A stretch of 64,000 bases of DNA from Lysobacter enzymogenes. GTDB lineage: Bacteria > Pseudomonadota > Gammaproteobacteria > Xanthomonadales > Xanthomonadaceae. The stretch is from assembly GCF_017355525.1 (NCBI RefSeq), contig NZ_CP067395.1:5530501-5594500 (forward strand), given 5' to 3'. Positions 24,728 through 33,452 of the stretch are shown in pieces (position 1 is the stretch's first letter; every line of letters begins with the position of its first letter). A program made the translations under genes and the position numbers. A model generated the notes under the pieces. That model had not been told where the DNA came from, made no database searches, and saw only the letters and a program-made list of their open reading frames with translations.

Positions 24728-27178
24728 ATGACCCAGCCTCGCTTCGCCCCCCGCCACGCCCGTCCGCGCCGCGCACCGCTGTACCGTGCGCTCGGCTGCG
24801 CCCTGTGGCTCGGCGGCAGCCTGTTCGCCGGCAGCGCGTTCGCCCAGGAAGCGGCGCAGCCGACGGCGCAGGAGGCCAGCGAAACGCGGACCCTGGGAAC
24901 CGTATCGGTGCTCGGCTCGCGCCGCGCCCAGCGTTCGTCCGACACCACCTCGATCTCGCCGGTCGACGTGCTGCCGATGGCCAAGAACACCGAAGAAGGC
25001 GCGCAGTTCGACCTCGCCCAGTCGCTGCAATACGCCGCGCCCTCGTTCAACTCGACCCGCCAGAGCGGCGCCGACGGCGCCGACCTGGTCGACTCGGCCG
25101 CGCTGCGCGGCCTGGGTTCGGACCAGACCCTGGTGCTGGTCAACGGCAAGCGCCACCACACCACCGCGCTGCTGAACCTGTTCGGCGCGCGCAACCGCGG
25201 CAACACCGGCACCGACCTCAACACGATTCCGCTGATGGCGATCGACAGCGTCGAGATCCTGCGCGACGGCGCCGCCGCGCAGTACGGCTCCGACGCCATC
25301 GCCGGGGTCATGAACATCTCGCTGAAGAAGCGCAAGGGCTGCGAGGCCGTCGCCGGCTACGGCCAGTACTCCAAGGGCGACGGCGAAAACTGGCTGGCCA
25401 GCGCGTATTGCGGCTTCGGCCTCGGCAGCGACGGCACCCTCGGCATCACCGGCGAATGGCAGGACCGCGGCCGTTCCGACCGCTCCGAGCCGGCCGGCAG
25501 CCCGCGCATCATCGGCGACTCCAAGGTCAAGAACCAAACCCTGTTCCTCAACGGCGACAAGCCGCTGACCGAGAACGTCGACCTGTACTTCACCCTCGGC
25601 GTGCAGCAGCGCGACGCTTCTTCGGCCGCGTTCGCGCGCGACGGCATCGGTTCGGAAGACATCCCCTCGCGCAATTCCGCGGCGATGTACCCGAACGGCT
25701 TCGTGCCGTTCATCGACGGCGACATCGACGACCGCTTCGGCATCCTCGGCGCGCGCTGGGCGATGGGCGAGTGGAACGCCGACCTGTCCTACACCTACGG
25801 CTACAGCAAGCTGCGCTATACGATCAACAACACCCTCAACGCCTCGCTGGCGAATCTCGACCTGCTCAACGGCGGCAAGGGCATCAGCCCGCGCAGCTTC
25901 GACGCGGGCGGGTTCTCGTTCGAACAGAACACGATCAACTTCGACGTCAACCGGTTCTACGACCACATCTTCCGCGGCCTCAACGTCGCGTTCGGCCTGG
26001 AGCGCCGCGACGAGCGCTACAAGATCTTCGCCGGCGAGCCGGGTTCCTACCTCGACTACGACGGCGACTCCGACGGCGGCAACGCCGGCAGCCAGGGCTT
26101 CCCGGGCTTCCGCCCCAGCGACGCCGGCGGCCACAGCCGCGACAGCTGGGCCGCGTACGCCGACGTCGAAGCCGACTTCACCGAGCGCTTCACCGCCGGC
26201 GTGGCGGTGCGCTACGAGGACTACAGCGACTTCGGCAACACCACCACCGGCAAGCTCGCCGCCGGTTTCCGCGCCACCGACACACTGATGTTCCGCGCCT
26301 CGGCCAGCACCGGTTTCCGCGCGCCGTCGCTGCAGCAGAAGTACTTCTCCTCGACCATCACCGACTTCGTCAACGGCGAGCCGGTCGACGTGGTCATCGC
26401 GCCCAACGGCGGCGCCCTGGCCAACCTGGCCGGGCTGCCGGCGCTGACCAACGAGAAGTCGCACAACTACACCCTCGGCCTGACCTGGTCGCCGACCGCC
26501 GACACCTCGCTGACGCTCGACGCCTACCGCATCGACATCGACGACCGCATCGTGCTCAGCGGCCGCTTCGGCGACGACGATCCGGTCATCGGCACCGCCT
26601 TGCGCGCGCTGCAGGTCGGCCAGGCGCAGTTCTTCGTCAACTCGGTCGACACCCGCACCGAAGGCCTTGACTTCACCTTCAACAACCAACGCGAACTCGG
26701 CAACGACTTCAAGCTCGGCACCTTCTTCGCCTTGAACCTCAACCGCACCAAGGTCCGCGCGATCCACGCGCCGCCGTCGCTGGTCGGGCGCGAGGACGTG
26801 CTGTTGTCCGAACGCGAGCGGCTGTTCATCGAGCAGGGCGCGCCGCGGTCGAAGGCGGTGCTCGGCTTCGACCTCAGCCGCGGCGCGTGGGAAGGCAACA
26901 TCAAGGCGATCTACTTCGGCCCGCAGACGCTCGGCACCTTCTCCGGCACCGCCGCGGGCGTGCCGAACGCGCGCTACAAGGCCAAGGCCTCGGCCGACCT
27001 CAGCGTGACCTACGCCTTCAGCGACAACACCAAGCTGACCGTCGGCGGCTCCAACCTCCTCAACGTCAAGCCGACCCGGCAGGACCCGAACGAGACCGAC
27101 AACGGCCACATCTTCGACAGCGTGCAGTTCGGCTTGAACGGCGCAGCGTATTTCGTGCGTCTTTGGCATAAGTTCTGA
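24728..27178 (+). CDS. TonB-dependent outer-membrane receptor
   Basis: An 816-residue receptor with a signal peptide ending near GSAFAQ (about residue 40). The plug domain shows ALRGLGSDQTLVLVNGKRHHTTALLN and IDSVEILRDGAAAQYGSDAIAGVMNISLKK. A ~600-residue beta barrel follows, ending in a terminal aromatic (YFVRLWHKF) needed for outer-membrane insertion. It would import a large nutrient such as a siderophore, oligosaccharide or peptide; the ligand cannot be inferred. No transducer or sigma-regulator pair is adjacent, though a secreted glucanase and peptidase lie upstream. The 284-base upstream gap has no gene. Confidence 0.93.
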   Translation: MTQPRFAPRHARPRRAPLYRALGCALWLGGSLFAGSAFAQEAAQPTAQEASETRTLGTVSVLGSRRAQRSSDTTSISPVDVLPMAKNTEEGAQFDLAQSLQYAAPSFNSTRQSGADGADLVDSAALRGLGSDQTLVLVNGKRHHTTALLNLFGARNRGNTGTDLNTIPLMAIDSVEILRDGAAAQYGSDAIAGVMNISLKKRKGCEAVAGYGQYSKGDGENWLASAYCGFGLGSDGTLGITGEWQDRGRSDRSEPAGSPRIIGDSKVKNQTLFLNGDKPLTENVDLYFTLGVQQRDASSAAFARDGIGSEDIPSRNSAAMYPNGFVPFIDGDIDDRFGILGARWAMGEWNADLSYTYGYSKLRYTINNTLNASLANLDLLNGGKGISPRSFDAGGFSFEQNTINFDVNRFYDHIFRGLNVAFGLERRDERYKIFAGEPGSYLDYDGDSDGGNAGSQGFPGFRPSDAGGHSRDSWAAYADVEADFTERFTAGVAVRYEDYSDFGNTTTGKLAAGFRATDTLMFRASASTGFRAPSLQQKYFSSTITDFVNGEPVDVVIAPNGGALANLAGLPALTNEKSHNYTLGLTWSPTADTSLTLDAYRIDIDDRIVLSGRFGDDDPVIGTALRALQVGQAQFFVNSVDTRTEGLDFTFNNQRELGNDFKLGTFFALNLNRTKVRAIHAPPSLVGREDVLLSERERLFIEQGAPRSKAVLGFDLSRGAWEGNIKAIYFGPQTLGTFSGTAAGVPNARYKAKASADLSVTYAFSDNTKLTVGGSNLLNVKPTRQDPNETDNGHIFDSVQFGLNGAAYFVRLWHKF

Positions 27179-27203
27179 TCGGCGCCAGGGGTAGGATCGG
27201 GCC

Positions 27204-27590
27204 ATGCACGAGGACCTGATCGCCCACCTGCACGACCTGTCCGCCGGCTTCGGCGCGCTCGACGCGCGCCGGATGTTCGGCGGGCACGGCGTGTACCGCG
27301 ACGGCACCATGATCGGATTGCTGTCGGACGAAACGCTTTATCTGAAGACCGACGAACAGACCCTGCCGCGGTTCCGGGCGGCGGGGTGTTCGCCTTTCCT
27401 GTACGCGCGGCGCGGCGAGACTGTGCCGACCAGTTACTGGACGGTGCCGGAAGAAGCGATGGAGTCGCCGCAGGAGATGCGGCCGTGGCTGGAGTTGGCG
27501 TGGGAGGCGGCGGCGCGCAAGGCGGCGAAGAAGCGGCCGGCGAAGAAGCGCGCGGCCAAGAAGGTCGCGAAGAAAAAGCCGTCGCGCTGA
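27204..27590 (+). CDS. TfoX/Sxy N-terminal domain protein with a histone-H1-like tail
   Basis: A 128-residue protein. Residues 1-95 form a TfoX N-terminal domain (LDARRMFGGHGVYRDGTMIGLLSDETLYLKTDEQT ... PFLYARRGETV). The last ~30 residues are almost only Lys, Ala, Arg and Pro (KAAKKRPAKKRAAKK), like bacterial H1-like DNA-binding tails. Full-length TfoX/Sxy activates competence genes with CRP; single-domain proteins like this are common and uncharacterised. The tail suggests nucleic-acid binding. It begins 25 bases after the receptor stop. Confidence 0.85.
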   Translation: MHEDLIAHLHDLSAGFGALDARRMFGGHGVYRDGTMIGLLSDETLYLKTDEQTLPRFRAAGCSPFLYARRGETVPTSYWTVPEEAMESPQEMRPWLELAWEAAARKAAKKRPAKKRAAKKVAKKKPSR

Positions 27591-27603
27591 TGTGAGCATC
27601 CGA

Positions 27604-27702
27604 CTGTAGGAGCGGCGCGAGCCGCGACCGCGACAATGCAACTACGCCGCAACCTTCGCCGTAGTTGCGTTGTCGCGGTCGCGGCTCGCGCCGCTCCTGC
27701 AG
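27604..27702. repeat. 99-base inverted pair of REP-like palindromes
   Basis: A forward copy (27604-27632) and a reverse copy (27674-27702) of the TGTAGGAGCGGCGC family. The intervening bases are also complementary (CAACTACG with CGTAGTTG), giving arms of ~43 bases with about two mismatches around a 13-base centre. It lies between convergent genes and could form a long hairpin or cruciform. Confidence 0.85.
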
Positions 27703-27714
27703 GTAGTGAACCGG

Positions 27715-28599
27715 TTATTCCTTTTCCGTGGCCAGCAGCCAATCCAGAAACGCCCGCGCCGCCGGCCGCAGCCGCCGGTGCGCCGGATAGATCGCGTAGT
27801 ACTGCCAGCGCGCCGTCATCTTCGGCCCCGGCAGCCGGATCAGCTGGCCCGAGCGCAGGTACGGCACCACGATCTGCTCGCGCGCGAGCGCCGCGCCGAG
27901 ACCGTGCGCGGCGGCCATCAGCGCGTCGGTGGTGTCGCTGAAGGTGTAGCGCTCCTCGAGCTTGCGCCCGTGCACGCCGGCGGCGCGGAACCAGTCGTGC
28001 CAGCCCTGGCGGGCGTGGTCGGCGATCAGCGGCAGCTCGGCGATCTGCGCCGGTTCGACGATGGCGTCGACGCCGGGCGTGCGCGGCGAAGTCACCGGAA
28101 ACAGCGCGTCGTCCATCAGCCAGTGCGAGGTCAGCCCGGGCCAGTGGCCGGCGCCGTGGCGGATGCCGAGGTCGGGGCCGCCGTCGTCGAAGCGGGCCAG
28201 CGCGATTTCGGTATCGACGCTGAGCTGGATGTGCGGATGCGCGCGGGTGAACTCGGGCAGGCGCGGCAGCAGCCAGGTGTAGGCCAGCGAGTGCAGGGTG
28301 GTGATGCGGACCCGGTCGCGCTCCTCGCGCGCCAGGCGCAGGCTGCGCAGCACGCCGTCGACGTCGGCCAGCGCGGTGCCGGCGGCATCGGCCAACTGGC
28401 GGCCCTGCGCGGTCAGCGCGACCCCGCGCGCATGGCGCTGGAACAAGCTCACCCCGAGCCGGCTTTCCAGCTTGCGCACGTGGTGGCTGACCGCGCTGGC
28501 GGTGAGGTGCAGTTCCTCGGCGGCGTGGGCGAAGTTCTGGTGGCGCGCCGCCGCCTCGAACGCCGCCAGGGCCGGAAGCCAGTCCGCTCGCAGGGCCAT
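27715..28599 (-). CDS. LysR-family transcriptional regulator, GcvA-like
   Basis: A 294-residue LysR regulator. The N-terminal helix-turn-helix is FEAAARHQNFAHAAEELHLTASAVSHHVRKLESRLGVSLF, and the effector domain (about 92-290) contains LPEFTRAHPHIQLSVDTEI and DDGGPDLGIRHG, the GcvA-subgroup pattern. The ATG at 28599 begins the conserved domain; an upstream in-frame ATG would add unrelated residues. It faces the cupin gene across a 136-base gap, the classic LysR arrangement, so the cupin gene is the likely target. Confidence 0.92.
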   Translation of the reverse strand: MALRADWLPALAAFEAAARHQNFAHAAEELHLTASAVSHHVRKLESRLGVSLFQRHARGVALTAQGRQLADAAGTALADVDGVLRSLRLAREERDRVRITTLHSLAYTWLLPRLPEFTRAHPHIQLSVDTEIALARFDDGGPDLGIRHGAGHWPGLTSHWLMDDALFPVTSPRTPGVDAIVEPAQIAELPLIADHARQGWHDWFRAAGVHGRKLEERYTFSDTTDALMAAAHGLGAALAREQIVVPYLRSGQLIRLPGPKMTARWQYYAIYPAHRRLRPAARAFLDWLLATEKE

Positions 28600-28735
28600 C
28601 GGAGCCTCAAGTGAAATTTGTGGCTGGGTGCCAAAGTATGCGCTTGCGTCGGGTTCCGGGCCAGTCAGAATAGGCGCCAGGGAAAAGCCAGATTGTCGTC
28701 GCAGCCCGCGAAGACCCGCCTTCCGACATCCGCGC

Positions 28736-29032
28736 ATGAGCCTCATCGACCTGCTTGCGACCTCCGCCGAACTGCCTGCCGCGTGGCGTTCGACCGTGGT
28801 CGGCCGCTTCGGCGGCGCCAACTTCAAACTGTTGCGCATGGACGCCGGCGCCTACGAGGAAGAAACCCACGACTTCGCCGAAGGCCTGTTGGTGCTCGAC
28901 GGCGCGATGCGCCTGAGCGTCGGCGGCGAGATCGTCGAGGTCGGCGCGGGGCAGCTTTACGTGGTGCCCGCCGGCGTGCCGCACGCGGTGGCGCCGGGCA
29001 GCGGCGGCACCTTGGCGATTCTGGACGTCTGA
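28736..29032 (+). CDS. Small single-domain cupin protein
   Basis: A 98-residue cupin with GANFKLLRMDAGAYEEETHDFAEGLLVLDG (cupin motif 1 region) and GQLYVVPAGVPHAVAP (motif 2 with its histidine). Only part of the usual metal-binding HxH pair is present, so it may bind a ligand rather than catalyse a reaction. It is divergent from and probably controlled by the adjacent LysR protein. A weak promoter-like TTGCGT-N16-CAGAAT lies in the gap at 28643-28670. Confidence 0.85.
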   Translation: MSLIDLLATSAELPAAWRSTVVGRFGGANFKLLRMDAGAYEEETHDFAEGLLVLDGAMRLSVGGEIVEVGAGQLYVVPAGVPHAVAPGSGGTLAILDV

Positions 29033-29549
29033 GCGCGCTGCCGCGGCGCGCGCTTCGTTTCGGTCCGGGCCGAAGCGATGCGCGGTGGAGTCGGGCGAAA
29101 CTGATCGGGCGAGCCGGGTGGGCAGGCGTTCGATCCGGGCGAGTTCGATTCGAGCGCGTTGGATTGGGACGCGTTGTGTTGGAGCGCGTTGTGTTGGGGC
29201 GCGTTGGATTGGAGCAGGCGCGACCGGAGCGGAACCGATCGATGCGCGGTGGATCGATGCATGCCCGATCGAAGCGGCGCTCGATCCAGGCGCGCTCGAT
29301 TAAAGCCGCCCCGATCCAAGCGCAACCGAATCCGCCCTGCGCGGATCCCTGTCCGAATCCGGATATCCGCGCGCCGGATGCGCGCGGATATTGCCATCGA
29401 ACCGGGGCATTTCCGGCCCAGGTTCGCCGATAGTCCGCGCAACGGCGCCCGCCGCCGTCGCGCCGGCCGCGCCGCCGCGAGGCGGGCGCGGCCGTACTTC
29501 CCCCGCCAGCGGCCGCAGCGCGCGGCCGCCGTTCCAGAGGATCTTGCGC
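29033..29549. repeat. Gene-free region with degenerate 15-bp tandem repeats
   Basis: 517 bases without a supportable gene. Between about 29125 and 29225 a 15-base unit (GCGTTGGATTGGGAC type) repeats, with clear copies starting at 29156, 29171, 29186 and 29201 and weaker ones around them. Farther on, GATCGATGC and GATCCAGGCGC words recur in a looser pattern to about 29330. The period of three codons would encode pentapeptide-like repeats on the minus strand, but no start, ribosome site or sensible protein surrounds them. Confidence 0.6.
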
Positions 29550-30488
29550 ATGCGTTCCCCCGAACTCGCCGCCACCGTGACGCCCAACGCCTCCGCCTCC
29601 GCGCCCGCCCCGGCCGCCGCCGATTCCGCCCGCGCCGGCTGGCGCACGCCGCTGGAACTGACCGTGCTCGGCGCGATCTGGGGCGGCTCGTTCCTGTTCA
29701 TGCGCGTGGCCGCCAAGGACTTCGGCGCGCTGCCGCTGGTGGAGATGCGCCTGGGCCTCGGCGCGCTGATCCTGTTGCCGTTCCTGTGGAAAGCGCGCGA
29801 CTCGTTCCGCGGCGCCAAGATCTGGGCCAAGCTGGCCTTGATCGGCGTGATCAATTCGGCGGTGCCGTTCGCGCTGTTCGCCTGGGCCGCGCAGCGCGCG
29901 CCGGCCGGAGTCGGCGCGATCACCAATTCGATGGCGGTGCTGTTCACCGCGCTGGTCGGCTTCCTGTTCTTCGGCGAGAAGATCGGCGCGCAGCGCGCGG
30001 TCGCGCTGCTGGCCGGTTTCGCCGGCGTGGTGGTGCTGGCCAGCGGCAAGACCGCCGGCGCCAGCATCGGCTGGGCGGTCGCGGCGGGTTGCGCGGCCGC
30101 GTTCCTGTACGGCATCGGCGCCAACCTGGTGCGGCGCCAGCTGACCGGCCTGCCGGCCGCGGCGGTCGCTGCGGCGACGCTGGGCAGCTCGGCGCTGCTG
30201 ACCCTGCCGTTCGCGATCGCCTCCTGGCCCGATCACGCGATTCCGGCCAAGTCGTGGCTGTCGGCGAGCATGCTCGGCGTGCTCTGCACCGGCATCGCCT
30301 TCGTCATGTACTACCGGCTGATCCAGCGCATCGGCGCCGGCCGCGCGGTCGCGGTGACCTACCTGGTGCCGCTGTTCGGCGTGGCCTGGGGCTGGATGCT
30401 GCTCGGCGAGCCGCTGACGCTCACGATGCTGATCGCGGGGGCGCTGATTTTGGGCAGCGTGGCGATGAGTCAGCGCGCGGCGAAGTAA
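29550..30488 (+). CDS. EamA/DMT-family transporter
   Basis: A 312-residue inner-membrane protein with ten hydrophobic segments in two halves of five, each an EamA domain (ELTVLGAIWGGSFLFMRVAAKDFG starts the first; ASIGWAVAAGCAAAFLYGIGANLV the second). Family members export metabolites or amino acids. AGAGG at 29536-29540 precedes the ATG at 29550. The ~30 N-terminal residues are an Ala/Pro-rich cytoplasmic lead. The substrate is unknown. Confidence 0.9.
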   Translation: MRSPELAATVTPNASASAPAPAAADSARAGWRTPLELTVLGAIWGGSFLFMRVAAKDFGALPLVEMRLGLGALILLPFLWKARDSFRGAKIWAKLALIGVINSAVPFALFAWAAQRAPAGVGAITNSMAVLFTALVGFLFFGEKIGAQRAVALLAGFAGVVVLASGKTAGASIGWAVAAGCAAAFLYGIGANLVRRQLTGLPAAAVAAATLGSSALLTLPFAIASWPDHAIPAKSWLSASMLGVLCTGIAFVMYYRLIQRIGAGRAVAVTYLVPLFGVAWGWMLLGEPLTLTMLIAGALILGSVAMSQRAAK

Positions 30489-30568
30489 GGCGATGCCGCC
30501 GGCCGTTTCCGCTTCTGCAGGAACGACAGGCGAGAGCCGAAGCGCCGCAACCTCGCGACACCGCCCGC

Positions 30569-30653
30569 CGTCATTCCCGCGAATGCGGGAATCCAGGGCT
30601 TCATCGATGCATGACTCTGAAGTCTCTGGATTCCCGCGTTCGCGGGAATGACG
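30569..30653. repeat. CGTCATTCCCGCGAA inverted repeat pair
   Basis: Two inverted copies of CGTCATTCCCGCGAAtGCGG-type sequence with their ATCCAG extensions, separated by ~25 bases, between the EamA and cyclase genes. This is a widespread proteobacterial dispersed repeat; the pair can fold into a long hairpin. Confidence 0.8.
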
Positions 30654-30721
30654 AGCAAGAGCGCTAGCGCCACCACCTTCTCGATACTTCCCACCCGATC
30701 CCCCACGACCGGAGCCCCCGC

Positions 30722-31618
30722 GTGACCCCGATCCAGCACCGCGTGCAGTTCGACTTCGAAGTGGAATTCACCAACGGCGGCGGCCTGCAAGGCCAGGGCT
30801 TCCGCCTCGACATCGACGGCGAGGACATCGCCGACGCCGAACTCGCGGCCTACATCGTGCGCGACCTGCGCCTGCTGATGGCCGGGCCGATCCGCATCCT
30901 CAACAAGACCATTCTGACCGAACCGCACAAGCGCGCGGCCGGCGCGCTGGAAAGCGGCGCGGTGCGCTACGTCGACCTGAGCCACACCATCGAAGACGGC
31001 CTGGTGACCTATCCGGGCATGCCGGCGGCGCACATCTGCGATTACCTCAGCCGCGAGGCTTCGCGCGGGATTTACGCCGAGGGCACCGAATTCCACATCG
31101 GCCGCATCGACATGGTCGCCAACACCGGCACCTATATCGATTGCCCGTCGCATCGCTACGCCGACGGCAAGGACCTGTCGCAGATCGGCCCGGAGGACTG
31201 CGCCGACCTCGACGCGCTGGTGGTGCGCGTGCCGGCCTCGCTGCAGGCGATCGACGACGCGCAGTTCCGCGGCCTGGAACTGCGCGGGCGCGCGGTGCTG
31301 GTGCACACCGGCTGGGACCGGCATTTCGGCACGCCGGCCTACGGCGTCGGCCATCCGTTCCTGACCGAAGCCGCGGCGGTGTGGCTGCGCGATTGCGGCG
31401 TGCGTCTGGTCGGGATCGATTCGATGAACATCGACGACACCGCGGGCAAGTCGCGGCCGGTGCATTCGACCCTGCTCGGTGCGGGGATCCTGATCGTCGA
31501 GCACCTGCGCAATCTGGCGGCGTTGCCGGACGCGGGTTTCAGCTTCAGCGCGGTGCCGCCGAAGGTGAAGGGGATGGGGACGTTTCCGGTGCGGGCGTTG
31601 GCGAAGTTGCAGGGCTGA
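30722..31618 (+). CDS. Cyclase/kynurenine-formamidase-like hydrolase with N-terminal extension
   Basis: A 298-residue protein starting with GTG at 30722. Residues ~80-290 form the cyclase family fold (PF04199-type). The metal-binding stretch is NTGTYIDCPSHRYADG, corresponding to the family's HxGTHxDxPxH; the first histidine may be FHIG upstream. VRLVGIDSMNIDDT is the usual downstream motif. Members hydrolyse amides or lactones such as formylkynurenine. The first ~75 residues (VQFDFEVEFTNGGGLQGQGFRLDIDGED) are not part of that fold. The reaction is unknown. Confidence 0.82.
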   Translation: MTPIQHRVQFDFEVEFTNGGGLQGQGFRLDIDGEDIADAELAAYIVRDLRLLMAGPIRILNKTILTEPHKRAAGALESGAVRYVDLSHTIEDGLVTYPGMPAAHICDYLSREASRGIYAEGTEFHIGRIDMVANTGTYIDCPSHRYADGKDLSQIGPEDCADLDALVVRVPASLQAIDDAQFRGLELRGRAVLVHTGWDRHFGTPAYGVGHPFLTEAAAVWLRDCGVRLVGIDSMNIDDTAGKSRPVHSTLLGAGILIVEHLRNLAALPDAGFSFSAVPPKVKGMGTFPVRALAKLQG

Positions 31619-31759
31619 CGCGCTGCGGCCGCCAGGAACGCGCCGCGCCTTCGGGCCCGATGCTTTTCTTTCGGGCAAGACCGAACTTCGATTGCTGCGA
31701 ACGAGCGGCCCAGCCGGCCCGTTCGAGTGGCAGGGCGTTCGAGCCGCGACGCCGTTCTT

Positions 31760-32680
31760 TCAGCCCGGGCCGAACTTCAACTGCTGCAAATACGCCTGCA
31801 ACGCCGCGATCGCCAGCCGCACCTTGGCCGGTTGCGGCTCGCGCTGCGCAGTCACCGCGAACACGCCCAGCGGCGGCATCCGCCATTGCGGCAGCACCAG
31901 CACCGCGCGGCCGTCGTCGACCAGCGGCATCGCATCGGGCTCGGGCAGGCGCACGATGCCGAGCCCCTGCAGCATCATCTGCCCGACCACGCGCGAGTTG
32001 TTGGCGACGATGCGTCCGCCGACGCGCACCCGCCGCAAGGGTTCGCCATCGGCGTACAGGTCGACGTATTCGGGCTGGTTGATGACGCTGAGGATCAGCA
32101 TCGGGTGCTCGGCCAGTTCCTCCGGCGTGCGCGGCAGGCCGTGCGCCTGCGCGTATTCGGTCGAAGCCACCAACAGGTGCCGCCACTCGGCCATGCGCCG
32201 CGCGACCAGGTTCGAATCGAGCAGGCGGCCGACCCGGATCGCCAGATCGATGCGTTCGCCGATCAGGTCGATCTGGCGGTCGTCGGCGAAGATCCGCAGC
32301 GCCAGCGCCGGATGCGCGCGCAGCAGCGGCGCCAGCGCCGGCGCCAGATGCTGGGCGAAGCCGACCGGCACGGCGATGCGCAGTTCGCCGCGCGGCTCCT
32401 CGCGCAGGTCGCCCAGGCGCAGGTCGGCGCCGCGCGCGGCGTGCAGCATCGCCGCGCATTCCTCGTAATAGGCCTGGCCGATCTCGGTGGTGCTGAGCTT
32501 GCGGGTCGAGCGGTGCAGCAGCGCCACCCCGGTCTCGGCCTCGAGCTGGCGCAGTTGCTGGCTGACCGCCGAGGGGGTCATGTCGAGCTCGCGCGCGGCC
32601 GCGCTCATCGACCCCAGCTCGACCACGCGGGCGAACAGGGCCATGCGCTTGAGGCGGTCTATCGTGAAGTCCAGCTTCAT
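31760..32680 (-). CDS. LysR-family transcriptional regulator
   Basis: A 306-residue LysR regulator beginning MKLDFTIDRLKRMALFARVV, with helix-turn-helix MSAAARELDMTPSAVSQQLRQLEAETGVALL and an effector domain containing GELRIAVPVGFAQHLAPAL and ERIDLAIRVGRL, typical of the CrgA/AaeR-like subgroup. It faces an NAD(P)H-binding-protein gene across 82 bases, its probable target. A rough copy of its last ~35 bases lies about 85 bases beyond the stop. Confidence 0.92.
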   Translation of the reverse strand: MKLDFTIDRLKRMALFARVVELGSMSAAARELDMTPSAVSQQLRQLEAETGVALLHRSTRKLSTTEIGQAYYEECAAMLHAARGADLRLGDLREEPRGELRIAVPVGFAQHLAPALAPLLRAHPALALRIFADDRQIDLIGERIDLAIRVGRLLDSNLVARRMAEWRHLLVASTEYAQAHGLPRTPEELAEHPMLILSVINQPEYVDLYADGEPLRRVRVGGRIVANNSRVVGQMMLQGLGIVRLPEPDAMPLVDDGRAVLVLPQWRMPPLGVFAVTAQREPQPAKVRLAIAALQAYLQQLKFGPG

Positions 32681-32762
32681 AGTCCTAGTTCCTCGGGCCG
32701 GATTATCGCCGGACCTGTTAGCGGACAGACTATATCCCGTCCTCACACCACGGGAGTTCCCC

Positions 32763-33410
32763 ATGAACATCGTCCTGATCGGCGCCACCGGCTACGTCGG
32801 CCGCGCCGTGCTCGAAGAAGCCCTGAACCGCGGCCACCGCGTCACCGCCGTGGCCCGCAACGTCGATGCGTTGCCGGCCCATGCCGGCCTGACCGCGAAG
32901 GCGGCCACCATCGGCGGCGATCCGGCCGCGCTCGCCGGCCTGCTGCGCGGCCACGAAGCGGTGATCGCCTCGTTCAACGCCGGCGGTTGGAAGAACCCGA
33001 ATCTGCTCGCCGATACCGTCGCCGGCTATGCCCAGATCGTCGCCGCGGCCAAGCAGGCCGGCGTGCCGCGCCTGTTGGTGGTCGGCGGCGCCGGCAGCCT
33101 GGAGATCGCGCCGGGCCAGCAGGTGCTCGACCAGCCGGGCTTCCCCGACGAATACCGCGGCGGCGCCGAGGCGATGCGCAAGGTGCTGAACACCCTGCGC
33201 GACGAGCGCGAGCTGGACTGGAGCTTCCTGTCGCCGGCCGCGCACTTGGTGCCCGGCGAGCGCACCGGCCGCTTCCGCCTCGGCGGCGACCAGTTGCTGG
33301 TCGACGGCAACGGCGACAGCAACATCTCGGTGCAGGACTACGCGGTGGCGCTGATCGACGAGCTGGAACAGCCGGCGCATTCGCGCAAGCGTTTCACCCT
33401 GGCCTACTGA
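32763..33410 (+). CDS. NAD(P)H-binding atypical short-chain dehydrogenase
   Basis: A 215-residue protein with an N-terminal Rossmann fold (NIVLIGATGYVGRAVLEEAL, GxxGxxG) and LLVVGGAGSLEI in the core, as in NmrA/YwnB-type NAD(P)H-binding proteins. It lacks the YxxxK catalytic pair of true SDRs, so it may be a redox sensor or a flavin/quinone reductase. GGGAGT precedes the ATG. It is divergent from the LysR gene that probably controls it. Confidence 0.88.
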   Translation: MNIVLIGATGYVGRAVLEEALNRGHRVTAVARNVDALPAHAGLTAKAATIGGDPAALAGLLRGHEAVIASFNAGGWKNPNLLADTVAGYAQIVAAAKQAGVPRLLVVGGAGSLEIAPGQQVLDQPGFPDEYRGGAEAMRKVLNTLRDERELDWSFLSPAAHLVPGERTGRFRLGGDQLLVDGNGDSNISVQDYAVALIDELEQPAHSRKRFTLAY

Positions 33411-33417
33411 TCCTGCA

Positions 33418-33443
33418 CGGCGGGCGCGATATCGCGCCCGCCG
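33418..33443. terminator. Perfect 26-base palindrome between convergent genes
   Basis: CGGCGGGCGCGAT followed directly by its complement, eight bases after one stop and ten before the other. A likely bidirectional terminator, without a long T run. Confidence 0.6.
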
Positions 33444-33452
33444 CGTAGCGTT

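Noticed and set aside
27604..27702. Structured RNA gene such as a tRNA
   Set aside because: The fold is a simple paired REP element without cloverleaf features.
28957..29442. Pentapeptide-repeat gene on the minus strand
   Set aside because: The five-residue pattern covers only part of the frame, which also runs antisense through the cupin gene and has no convincing start.
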